From Cylindrotheca closterium (Eukaryota; Bacillariophyta; Bacillariophyceae; Bacillariales; Bacillariaceae), in assembly GCA_933822405.4 (NCBI GenBank), contig CAKOGP040001335.1, positions 310,001 to 374,000 of the forward strand: a stretch of DNA of 64,000 nt, in the 5' to 3' direction. Positions 20,537 through 29,424 of the stretch are shown here, piece after piece. The notes under the pieces are model-generated. The model was not told the DNA's origin, did no database searches, and saw only the letters and a list, made by a program, of their open reading frames with translations. The position numbers were made by a program, and so were the translations under genes. The first letter of the stretch is position 1. The number at the start of each line of letters is the position of its first letter.

Positions 20537-23038
20537 TCAGGATTGGACTCCAAACAACCAACCGACAAATCCAACATCTTGCGTCTTTTCATTAGTAGTC
20601 TCCGTACTATCTTCCTTAACACCTTCTTCTAGGATCGATTTCATGTCTGCCACATCTGCCTTATCCTCTTCCTCATCGTGCGATAATGATCTCTGAAATC
20701 TAGGAATTTCTTTTTGCTCTTGCGTTTCGCTCCCCTCCTTATGGAGACGAGCTATCTCCGCCATGAAGTCCTTCTTCTCCTTTTCAAGATCCGCAATACG
20801 AGTTTGCAGCACATGCATTTCATCTCCTCCCGTGATTCCGTGTTGCACCTTGCCAATTTCAGCCTTCACTTCATTGCGTTGCAAGGCTTGCTCTTCAAGT
20901 GTCTTATCTCTCTCCTTCAACTTGGCTTCGAGCTCCAATAGTTCGCCCCTTATTTGCGGTGCAGATTGAGTAAGTGATGATACAGCTGACGAGGCTAGCA
21001 AAACTTCGCTCATGAGAAAATTCTCTCGGCTTTTCATTAGATTGGATTTCTGGTACTTTTCCAAAGTGGCCTCTTGGCGTTTGATTCGAAGTCGTAATAC
21101 TTCATTTTCCGTTTGCAACATCTCCCTGCGAGTATGGATGCTATCGACCGGGTGATCTACGTCGTCTAACTGAAGATACAGCACCTGATACTTCTCCTGT
21201 AGCGCATGCAATGTCGTTTCGAGCTGTTCCTGTCTCTTGACTTGTTCGAACACTCTGGATTGCAAATTCTGTTTTTCCAAATCCAAAACATTTTGCTCAT
21301 CCATGAGATCCGTTTCATACTTTTCCAGATCTGCAAAGAATCTTTGGAGGTTCTTGTGCTCTCCGTTCGGCTCAGGCTCAAGCTCCTTCCGTAGCTGGTG
21401 TGAGATTGCGAAACGTCCATCATTCTTGTCATCAGCGGTAATCGCTCGAGGCGATTTGTTATTTTGCATCGCCACCTGATCCACGGACTCCTCTTCCTTG
21501 GCACTGCGGTTTGATAAGTCAAGATTGCGAGACGACTTTAACTTTTCAAGTTTTGATTGTATTCGCGTCAACTCAGTGCTACTGCGGTTCACCAGAGCGT
21601 CCACGCTCTTCGGGCAGTGGGTCCTTCCTGCTGGTTTGTGAGGCTCTTCCTCCTTTTGTATTGCATCTTTGTCACCATGGCTTGATTTTTCCACACTTCG
21701 AGACGATTTGATGTCCTCAAGTTTTGATTGTATTCGCGTCAACTCAGTACTACTGCGATTCATCAAAGAGCCCACGCTATGTCCGGAATGGGTCCTTCCT
21801 GGTGGATTTCGAGGTTCGGTGCGCTCTAGAGGCTTGTGACTACTACTGGATGTACATAGGGACGCTTCTTCGTCTGCTTCAGAGTGGTCACTCGGAGATT
21901 CAGACTCTTCCTTGTGTTGCATTGTATTCGATGCAGGTACTCGGGACCATTCAAAGGAGAAATCGCGAGTCTGGGCACTATCGCTCGTGTCTGAGTGTTT
22001 TTTCTTCTTCTTCCTGCGTTTTGGGGCATCGTCTGGAGTGCGTGGAGAGGAATCAATGGACTTGTCACGTCTGCTTTTTTTCTTCTTCGGCGACTTATTC
22101 AGGCGATGACTACTAGTTGAGTCCATACTTCGAGTCGATTTGTTCTTCTTTGGTAGCTTCCGACGGTGGTTTGATGATTTGGTGGAACGATCCACGCTAC
22201 GACTGCTCGCCGAGTCAACGCTTCGGGTAGATTTGTTTCTTTTGAGTTTCTTTTGTCTATCATTGGAATCGTCGATCACGTGCCTTGAGGATTTGGTCTT
22301 CTTTGGACTTGACGATGAATTCAGGGAGACATCGGACCGGCTGTGGCCACTGTCTTCGACGTCGTCAGTTTTAGTAGATTTCTTCTTCCTGCGTGGCTTG
22401 CGGCTAGCAGACGACTTGACCGATACATCTCGGCTATGACTACTGCCCGAGTCCATAGATCTTGCAGATTTGGTCTTCTTTGGATACTCGCTATTTGATG
22501 ACTTGAGAGATGTCTCATCTTCGTCGATGTAATCACTTGTTTTCTCCGTCTTGTGTTTTGGATCCGAGGCACCAGATACCCGGGACCATTCAAAAGTGAA
22601 GTCACGAGTTGGAAGACTATCGTCGATGACTAGGTTTGCATTCTTTCCTCGTTTGTTTCTCTTCCCCTTTCGTTTCTTTCGGGCATCTCTTGGGCGATCT
22701 GATTCCGATTTGATTGATGTGGAATCAATTGACTTGTCATCGCTGCTCTTTTTCTTCTTTACTTTCCTTGTTTTGGAACGACGAGGATTTCGGGACCATT
22801 CAATAGCCTCCACTGGATCTGGATCAACTTGTGTGCGTGAAGTGCCGTTGTTGCTCTTTGTCTTCTTGAATTTCTTTGTTTTTTGACTAGGATTCCGGGA
22901 CCACTCTGTGGTAGACGGAGAATGGATTTCATTCTCAGTGGGTGCTCCTCCCTGTAGAGAGCTGATGGTTTGGTTGTCCTCTGCTTGTGATGGCTTTTCC
23001 TTTTTTCGACCCCACCTAGCGCTAGCCACCCGTATCAT
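20537..23038 (-). CDS. Protein D: paralogue of protein C with EWSR motifs
   Basis: Single exon, 833 aa, ATG at 23038 (MIRVASARWGRKKEK). The disordered, Lys/Arg/Ser-rich N-terminal half holds four EWSR motifs: TEWSRNPSQK, IEWSRNPRRSK, FEWSRVSGAS and FEWSRVPAS, separated by basic KKKKS/SRRDKS linkers and KSTRSVDS repeats. Two SVxxLxNRSSTELTRIQSKLE units follow. A coiled coil covers about residues 560-790 (LETTLHALQEKYQVL, LQTENEVLRLRIKRQEATL, LEKEKKDFMAEIARLH) and the protein ends VGFVGWLFGVQS. Coil heptads and tail align with protein C. No signal peptide is seen. The spaced Trp motifs in a basic disordered chain resemble a multivalent linker in general form only. Function is unknown. Confidence 0.82.
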   Translation of the reverse strand: MIRVASARWGRKKEKPSQAEDNQTISSLQGGAPTENEIHSPSTTEWSRNPSQKTKKFKKTKSNNGTSRTQVDPDPVEAIEWSRNPRRSKTRKVKKKKSSDDKSIDSTSIKSESDRPRDARKKRKGKRNKRGKNANLVIDDSLPTRDFTFEWSRVSGASDPKHKTEKTSDYIDEDETSLKSSNSEYPKKTKSARSMDSGSSHSRDVSVKSSASRKPRRKKKSTKTDDVEDSGHSRSDVSLNSSSSPKKTKSSRHVIDDSNDRQKKLKRNKSTRSVDSASSRSVDRSTKSSNHRRKLPKKNKSTRSMDSTSSHRLNKSPKKKKSRRDKSIDSSPRTPDDAPKRRKKKKKHSDTSDSAQTRDFSFEWSRVPASNTMQHKEESESPSDHSEADEEASLCTSSSSHKPLERTEPRNPPGRTHSGHSVGSLMNRSSTELTRIQSKLEDIKSSRSVEKSSHGDKDAIQKEEEPHKPAGRTHCPKSVDALVNRSSTELTRIQSKLEKLKSSRNLDLSNRSAKEEESVDQVAMQNNKSPRAITADDKNDGRFAISHQLRKELEPEPNGEHKNLQRFFADLEKYETDLMDEQNVLDLEKQNLQSRVFEQVKRQEQLETTLHALQEKYQVLYLQLDDVDHPVDSIHTRREMLQTENEVLRLRIKRQEATLEKYQKSNLMKSRENFLMSEVLLASSAVSSLTQSAPQIRGELLELEAKLKERDKTLEEQALQRNEVKAEIGKVQHGITGGDEMHVLQTRIADLEKEKKDFMAEIARLHKEGSETQEQKEIPRFQRSLSHDEEEDKADVADMKSILEEGVKEDSTETTNEKTQDVGFVGWLFGVQS

Positions 23039-23374
23039 GTTGGATATATTTGACGAAAGAGGATGGGCTATCTCCCTGCATAACTGGTGATCAGAAGGTT
23101 GCTCACAACTGTCACATGGCGAACAGTTTTCTTCTTTCCGGCGGCATTATTTTACAATACGTGAAGTCCAAAACGGATATACCGATATATGATTTTAAAA
23201 GAAGATTGACTACTTAGACCCCCTGGCTTGTCCCCGCAATTTTCGTGTTTTCATCATTGATATAACACAAGGAATCTGCGTCAAATGGATTTGCTGACCA
23301 TTGTCCCACTCTCTCCACTGATACCTTTATCTGCATTGTGAAACGAAGAGAATCACAACTGGTCCGTTTTCAAA
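23039..23374. other. Intergenic region and 5' flank of J-domain copy 1
   Basis: 336 bp between divergent genes. It holds the first copy of the ATTGACTACTT motif (23205-23220) and a block ending just before the ATG at 23375 (CTCTCCACTGATA..., from about 23310) that recurs before the other J-domain copies. Confidence 0.65.
23205..23220 (+). repeat. Upstream repeat of J-domain cluster, copy 1
   Basis: AGATTGACTACTTAGAC, a diverged version of the motif found at 25501, 25999 and 28206, always some 170-200 bp before a copy of the gene. Confidence 0.6.
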
Positions 23375-25336
23375 ATGGCGACCAATAAGAATAAGCTGAC
23401 AGTCGAATCTAGTCTGTCTGCCGACCGGCTGCTGATAATTTGTCCACTATGCTATTCGGAAAAGGGTCAGTCTTACCAGGATACTCTTGGTCTTACTGCC
23501 TTAGCTTACCTAACCCCGCCGAGTCTTGCCCAGTATTGCAGTTCCGTTTCAATACTGGATTTATTCGTGCATCCTTCACTTCAGTCAAAATGTAATCATT
23601 ATATAATATTTCTTTGAATCAATTTGTATTCTATCAAGGATTGTCATTTCAAACAAACAACACTAGGTCAGTACCTGAAGCAGATCAGAGTTGGGATCCG
23701 CAATCTCAGGTAACCAGACCTGTCTACGGTACAGCTCTGAGTCTGGCTGCCATTTTGATGGTCTTCTTTCATTTCTTCCGGTGGTTATTGGAAATTCTTT
23801 TCATCTCGACCGATCCACAACCTGAAACATTCAGCGACAATCATGAATCATCAGAAAGTTCTCGAACAGATTCCCGTTCGTCAAATGGCGATAAGAAGAT
23901 GGAGGAGGAACACTTTAGCAACAGCAGCGACGACAAATTATCATTGGAAGATGCCTTCAAGTATTTTGAAATCGATGATCCCAAAGAAGCCACTCGAGAA
24001 GCTGTGAAAAAGAAGTTTCGACGGCTTAGTCTTGTGCACCATCCAGATCGGAACAATCAATCCCAAGAGAGTGTGAAAGAAATGCAGAAAATTAACAACC
24101 TCTATGAAATAATGGAACAAGAATTTGATCGAAGAGAAGGCAACGATCGTCTTTACAACGAGAATATTCCAGAGGAGCCCGCTGAAAATACCACCAAACC
24201 CGATCCATGTGATCCTGACGAGCTAGGTATCTCTAAAACAGAACAGAAACGTCGCCGCAAGGTACACAAAAGACGACGACAAAAGGCTCGATATAAAGAG
24301 CGAACAGAGCAAGAGCGCCAACAAGCAGAATATAAAAGGCGTCGAGAAGAAATGGAAGAAGAGATGCACAGAGAATGGGAGGAAGCGAGACGGAAGATGG
24401 AAGATGGAAGAGTTCCAAAAGAAACAAAAAGAGGCCAAACAACAAAATAAAAGCAAGTTCGCAAAAGAGTCTCTAGATACGGAAGGGGGGCGCTTTCGGG
24501 CTCATCAAACCTGGAAGTCCAATATTGAAGCTATAAAGAAGGGTGAGAATTCCAATGATGGTAGCAACCAAAAGCGAGCCACAAGCAAGCCGCCCAATTC
24601 AATCATGGAATGTCCGATGAATGACATTGCGATTGCGCTACGACTTGGTGCAACGGATGTCGCGATTGAGCTTGTCCAAGAGTCCCTGCAAGCGTGTATG
24701 CAACGGTCGTTTAATGATAGGATCCGGCGAGGTGAAATGATTGGCACCTTCCCATACCTTGCGGAAGAAGATACATTGGTTTTCAATCATGAAGTTTATG
24801 TCAACGTCCTCCTGTCGCGCTTGGATGCTGATGGCAACCATGCCTTGCACTATGCTGTGTACTACCAAGACAATGACTTCTTAACGTACTTGATCCATCA
24901 AGCATATCGGCTTGGACATTTTGCGCAATATATTACCAGTACCAGCAAATGCGGATCGAGCGTCATGGACTTTTGTGTCGGATCTTCAAATTCTCGTTTC
25001 AACAATCGAGTCAAGGCCTTTTACGACGAGGGATGCAAAACGATTGAAGAAAAGGAAGAAGCTGAGGCTCGAGCCAAAAGTGTTATTTCGATGTTGTTAC
25101 ACTACTTCCAGCAGTTCCGACAGGATGCGAATTTAGATCCAGCCTCTTTCTCTGCTTCTGGTCTGTTGTTGGGAAAGTACATTGCGCCACCACCTAAGAA
25201 TCAACGATTGGCCGTGATGAGAAACGTCACTGTAATGTGCAGTTGTATCCTTTTGGTTCGATATGCGTGGCCCTTCCTCCCTCAATGGAACCTTGCAGAA
25301 TCTTTGAGAGAGGAAGCGAAAAGCGAGGAGCTCTGA
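23375..25336 (+). pseudogene. J-domain (DnaJ-like) membrane protein copy 1, interrupted and frameshifted
   Basis: Compared with the full copy at 26203-28128 this gene has three breaks. The start MATNKNKLT is intact at 23375, but about 347 bp of unrelated sequence (about 23400-23746) separates it from the rest; the next usable ATG is at 23758. The J domain is complete, with the HPD motif in LVHHPDRNNQ. At 24396-24409 a GATGGAA unit is present twice, where the intact copy has one, so the frame shifts by 7 nt and ends at 24450. The remaining 310 codons to 25336 continue in another frame. Finally about 100 codons of the C-terminal membrane region are missing, with LLGKYI joined straight to PPPKNQRLAVM. 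It could still make a truncated J-domain protein (23758-24450), but pseudogene is the best label. Confidence 0.75.
23400..23746. other. Insertion of unknown origin in J-domain copy 1
   Basis: Homology with copy 2 stops after AAGCTGAC and resumes at GCTGCCATTTTGATG. The intervening stretch of about 347 bp has no clear GT-AG borders, no terminal inverted repeat that I can see and no coding potential. It could be a short non-autonomous mobile element or filler DNA. Confidence 0.5.
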
Positions 25337-25500
25337 TTTTATATTGATCTCGCGCATCGGCATTTAGCACTTTGGAGATAGTTGACGAAATAGAGTGGGC
25401 GATCTCTCTGAATCACTGCGCTGCTGCATCTCCTGAAGATTACCTCATTCTTCATTTTCATTTTGTGATGCGGATGTGATGGATGGCGCAAAGACATAGT

Positions 25501-25522
25501 GATTGACTACTTTGACGAACTG
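25501..25522 (+). repeat. Upstream repeat of J-domain cluster, relic copy
   Basis: GATTGACTACTTTGACGAAC followed by TG, the same motif as at 25999 and 28206, placed before the 3' relic. Confidence 0.7.
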
Positions 25523-25656
25523 AATGGGCCACTTGTTTATTCTGTTCGTTGGATGAAAAGAGCTTTTAATATATTTCATTCAGGCAAGTCCGCTGACAAT
25601 GGTCAAGTCACAAGAAATCTCTCCACTGAGATCTTTATCTACATTGTGACTTCGTG

Positions 25657-25809
25657 GCAAGTCCCAAGAATCAACGCTTAGCCATGCTACTAGATGTGGT
25701 TGTCCTGGGCAGCTGTATCGTTTCGCTTGGATATGCGTGGTCCTTTCTACCTACACAGAACCTTGCTGAATCATTTACAGAGCAAGCAAACAACAGCGAA
25801 GAAAACTAG
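25657..25809 (+). pseudogene. 3' relic of a further J-domain gene copy
   Basis: This stretch translates to PKNQRLAMLLDVVVLG...YAWSFLPTQNLAESF...EQANNSEEN then TAG at 25807-25809, matching the last 50 or so residues of copies 1 and 2 (PKNQRLAVM..., RYAWPFLPQWNLAESL). It is fused directly to a normal cluster-type upstream flank (about 25555-25650 resembles 28262-28355), so almost the whole coding region including the J domain has been deleted. It is a relic, not a gene. Confidence 0.8.
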
Positions 25810-25998
25810 AACTCTTATTCTCGCGCTTTCACTCTCAGTTTCCAGAATGTTAGTTCGATTGCAGGCATGTTTCCGTATCATGCATGTACTACAGCTCTGT
25901 CTACTGTTTACTTAATCTTTATACCTAAGCATTTTCGTGTATCGCATCTGTAGGTATACCGGTAGGGTACAGTAGAGGGTGTGGAGTATTTCATACCA

Positions 25999-26022
25999 AG
26001 ATTGACTACTTTGACCAATTGA
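25999..26022 (+). repeat. Upstream repeat of J-domain cluster, copy 2
   Basis: AGATTGACTACTTTGACCAA followed by TTGA, 180 bp before the copy 2 start. Confidence 0.7.
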
Positions 26023-26202
26023 TTGTCAACACACGCTTCCGACATAATTTTCAAAATTGCCGCGTCTTTGTCAAACAGGAGCTATTACTTTGTTGTTTCA
26101 ATCTGCGTCAAATGGCGTTGCTGACAATTTCCCCACACTCTTCACTAATATCTTTATCTAAATTCTGGAACAAAAGAGAATCACAACTGATCCGCGTTCA
26201 AA

Positions 26203-28128
26203 ATGGCGACCAATAAGAATAAGCTCACCGCCATTCTGATGGCCTTCTTTCAGGTCGTCCGGTTGTTGTTAGAAATACTCTTCATCTCGACCGATCCACG
26301 ACCTGAAACATTCAGCGGCAATCATGAATCTCGGAAACATTCTCGTTCGTCAGATGGCGATGAGAAGAAGGAGGAGGAACACTTCAGCAACAGCAGCGAC
26401 AACCAAGCAGCACTGGAAGCTTCGTTCAAGTATTTTGAAATCGACAATCCCAAAGAAGCAACTCGAGAAGCTGTGAAAAAGAAGTTTCGACGACTCAGTC
26501 TTGTACATCACCCAGATCGGAACAACCAATCCGAAGAGAGTGTGAAAGAAATGCAAAAAATCAATCGCTTTTATGAATTGTTGGAACAAGAATTTGATCG
26601 AAAAGAAGGCAAAGGTGGCCTTTTCAACGAGAACATTCCAGAGGAGCCCAATGCAGATACCACCGAAGCGGATCCCGACGAACCTGGCATCTCGGACGAA
26701 GAACGCAAACGTCGCCGCAAGGTACAAAAGAAGCAACGCCAAAGGGCTCAACAACGCGAGAAAAAGGAGCAAGAGCGCCGAGAAGAAGAATTTGAAAGGC
26801 GTCGAGAAGAAATGGAAGAAGAGATGCACAGGCGACGTGAAGAAATGGAAGAAGTGATGCACAGAGAATGGGAGGAAGCGAGACGGAAGATGGAAGAGTT
26901 CCAAAAGAAACAAAAGGAGACCAAGCAACAAAATAAAAGCAAGTTCTATAATTCATCTCTAAATACGAAAAAGGGACGAATGAAGGCGCACCAGACCTGG
27001 AAGTCTAAAATTGAAGCTTTAGAAAAGGAGGAGGAAGGGACCAATAATGGCAGCAGTCAAATGGGTGCCAGAAGTAAACCACCAAACTCAATCATGGAAT
27101 GTTCGACGGATGACATTGCAATTGCACTAAGACTTGGTGCAACGGATGTTGCAATTGAGCTTGTCCAAGAGTCGATGGCAGAGTGTATGCAACAATCGCT
27201 TAGAGATAGGGCCCGGAAAGGTGAAATGATTGGCACCTTCCCATACCTTGCGGAAGAAGATACATTGAAGTTCAATTATGAAGTTTATGTCAACGTACTC
27301 CAATCGCGCTTGGATGCCGATGGCAACCATGCCTTGCACTACGCTGTGTACTACGAAGATAATGAATTCTTAACATACTTGACCCATCAAGCACACAGGC
27401 TTGGATATTTTGGGGAGTATGTGACCAGCACCAGCAAACACGGGTCGAAAGTCCTGGACTTTTGTGTTGGATCTTCTAATCCTGGTTTCGACAATCGAGT
27501 CAAGGCCTTTTATGAGGAGGGATGCAAGATGATGCAAGAAAAGGAAGAAGCCGAAGCTCGAAGCAGCAGTGTTATTTTGTCGTCGCGATACTACTTCCAG
27601 CAGCTCCGACAGCATGCCAATTTAGATCCAGCCTTTTTCTCTGTTTTTGGTATCCTGCTGGGAAAGTATATCTTTTGCGGCAGATGGTACGAAACGATTT
27701 TGGCCATCCTTTTCAGCAGATTTATGGAAATCGCCAAAGATGCTTCGAAGCATGAGCAGTATTATGTCTTGATTTTCTCGCACTGCTACTGGTTTATTTT
27801 CAAGAGCACTGTGTATTTCACGTGGAAGCTTTTTCCATGGTGGCTGATTCTTGGAGTCACTCTTGTAGCTGGATATTTCTTCTCATTGAGCGAAGTGATA
27901 TTTTTTGTTCCGGCTATGGCGCACCACGGTAGTAGCATCATTGTCAAGCATGCCCTCAATTTGTTCGGTTACTTTGTGCCAACACCCAAGAGTCCACGCT
28001 TGGCTTTGATGAAAGATGTGATTGTCATGTGCAGCTGTATCCTTTTGCTTCGATATGCGTGGTCCTTGCTTCCTAAATGGAACTGTGTTGAATCATGGAA
28101 AGAGGAAGCTAACAGCGAGGAGCTCTAA
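26203..28128 (+). CDS. J-domain membrane protein, full-length copy 2
   Basis: Single exon, 641 aa, ATG at 26203 in a context conserved with copies 1 and 3. An N-terminal hydrophobic segment (residues 10-28) is followed by an acidic linker and a J domain at about 70-132 with HPD at 103-105. A highly charged RRREEMEEEMH coil covers about 160-270. A globular region then contains an ankyrin-like DADGNHALHYAVYYEDNEFL segment. The C-terminal part has several hydrophobic segments (ILAILFSRF; WWLILGVTLVAGYFFSLSEVIFFV; VIVMCSCILLLRYAW). J domains stimulate Hsp70 ATPase, so this is probably a membrane-anchored Hsp70 co-chaperone, perhaps in the ER (inference). It is the only copy of the cluster that appears complete. 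Confidence 0.85.
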   Translation: MATNKNKLTAILMAFFQVVRLLLEILFISTDPRPETFSGNHESRKHSRSSDGDEKKEEEHFSNSSDNQAALEASFKYFEIDNPKEATREAVKKKFRRLSLVHHPDRNNQSEESVKEMQKINRFYELLEQEFDRKEGKGGLFNENIPEEPNADTTEADPDEPGISDEERKRRRKVQKKQRQRAQQREKKEQERREEEFERRREEMEEEMHRRREEMEEVMHREWEEARRKMEEFQKKQKETKQQNKSKFYNSSLNTKKGRMKAHQTWKSKIEALEKEEEGTNNGSSQMGARSKPPNSIMECSTDDIAIALRLGATDVAIELVQESMAECMQQSLRDRARKGEMIGTFPYLAEEDTLKFNYEVYVNVLQSRLDADGNHALHYAVYYEDNEFLTYLTHQAHRLGYFGEYVTSTSKHGSKVLDFCVGSSNPGFDNRVKAFYEEGCKMMQEKEEAEARSSSVILSSRYYFQQLRQHANLDPAFFSVFGILLGKYIFCGRWYETILAILFSRFMEIAKDASKHEQYYVLIFSHCYWFIFKSTVYFTWKLFPWWLILGVTLVAGYFFSLSEVIFFVPAMAHHGSSIIVKHALNLFGYFVPTPKSPRLALMKDVIVMCSCILLLRYAWSLLPKWNCVESWKEEANSEEL

Positions 28129-28205
28129 TTGGATTGGTCTCGCGCTTTGGCAATCATCATGTTGGACATCGTCTCACCGTTACTTGGTTTTGTGGCGCGA
28201 AGACA

Positions 28206-28228
28206 TTTGACTACTTTGACCAACTGAA
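28206..28228 (+). repeat. Upstream repeat of J-domain cluster, copy 3
   Basis: TTTGACTACTTTGACCAACT followed by GAA, about 180 bp before the copy 3 start. Confidence 0.7.
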
Positions 28229-28387
28229 ACCAAAATGGCCATGTGAATTTTCTGATGTTTTTGAAAAGAGCTTTTACTATATTTCAATCTGCGCAAAGCT
28301 TTGCTGATCATAAAGTCACGCTCTCTCCACTGATATCTTTCTCTACACTCTGAAACGAAAGAGAATCAGAACTGATACTTATTCAGA

Positions 28388-29308
28388 ATGGCGACCAATG
28401 AGAACAAGCTGGCTTCAATTTTGATGGCCTTCTTTAAGATCTTGTTGTTGTTGGAAAAACTCTTCGTCTCGACCTGTCCACGGCATGAAACATTCCGCGC
28501 CAACAATGAATCATCAAAGAAATCTCGAAAAGGCAGTGCTCGAAAAGGTACTCGATCATCAGGTGGTCATGGCGATGAGAAGAAGGAGGAGGAACACTTT
28601 AGCAACAGCAGCGACAACAAAGTATCATTGGAAGATGCCTTCAAGTATTTTGCAATCGATAATCACAAAAAAGCCACTCGAGAAGCTGTGAAAAAGAAGT
28701 TTCGACGGCTTAGTCTTGTGCACCACCCAGATCGGAATAATCAATCTGAAGAGAGTGTCAAAGAAATGCAGAAAATCAACCTCTTCTATGAACTATTAGA
28801 ACAGGAATTTGACAGAAGAGAAGGCAAAAACGGCCTTCACAGCGAGAACATTCCAGAGGAGGGCACCGAAGATACGACCGAACCGGATCCATGTGATCCC
28901 GATGAAAAGGAAGAAACTGGAGCTCGAAGCAACAGCTTTATTTTGTCGTCACGATACTACTTCCACCAGCTGTTGGGAAAGTATATTTGCGTCAGGTGGT
29001 ACGAGACGGCGCTTATCAGTCTTGCAGCCATATATATACAAAACGCAGACGTAGAAGTTTCATGTCGTGAGCTGTATGATTTCGTGGATTGGTGGTTTCT
29101 TTTCAAGAATATCGCATTGGAAGGTTGTGGCATCATTATCACGCGTGTTCTCAATTTGTTCGATGAGTTTGAGCCAACACCCAAGAATCCACGCTTGATA
29201 CTGATGAAAGACATGATTATCCTGTGCAGTTGTACCCTTTTGCTTCGATATGCTACACGAAATTTTGCCGAATCATCGAAAGAGGGAGCAAACATCGGGG
29301 ATCCTTGA
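28388..29308 (+). CDS. J-domain membrane protein, internally deleted copy 3
   Basis: Single exon, 306 aa, ATG at 28388 (MATNENKLASILMAFF). It keeps the N-terminal hydrophobic segment, the J domain with HPD (LVHHPDRNNQ) and the C-terminal membrane part (LLGKYICVRWYE, MIILCSCTLLLRYA). The frame jumps from DPCDPDE straight to KEETGARSNSFILSSRYYF, so the charged coil and the ankyrin-like region, about 280 residues, are missing without loss of frame. A second, smaller deletion removes part of the C-terminal membrane region. It may be a functional short co-chaperone or an early stage of decay. It is convergent with the transporter at 29425. Confidence 0.75.
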   Translation: MATNENKLASILMAFFKILLLLEKLFVSTCPRHETFRANNESSKKSRKGSARKGTRSSGGHGDEKKEEEHFSNSSDNKVSLEDAFKYFAIDNHKKATREAVKKKFRRLSLVHHPDRNNQSEESVKEMQKINLFYELLEQEFDRREGKNGLHSENIPEEGTEDTTEPDPCDPDEKEETGARSNSFILSSRYYFHQLLGKYICVRWYETALISLAAIYIQNADVEVSCRELYDFVDWWFLFKNIALEGCGIIITRVLNLFDEFEPTPKNPRLILMKDMIILCSCTLLLRYATRNFAESSKEGANIGDP

Positions 29309-29424
29309 TTACAGTCGTTTCCATCATCATAGTAGTGTGATACAGTAGTCCTAGCATCATGAATTATCTTTTTGTCTATTGTTTACATTACATCATCGTA
29401 CAGCAGTTTCCTTTCTCTTTCTAT

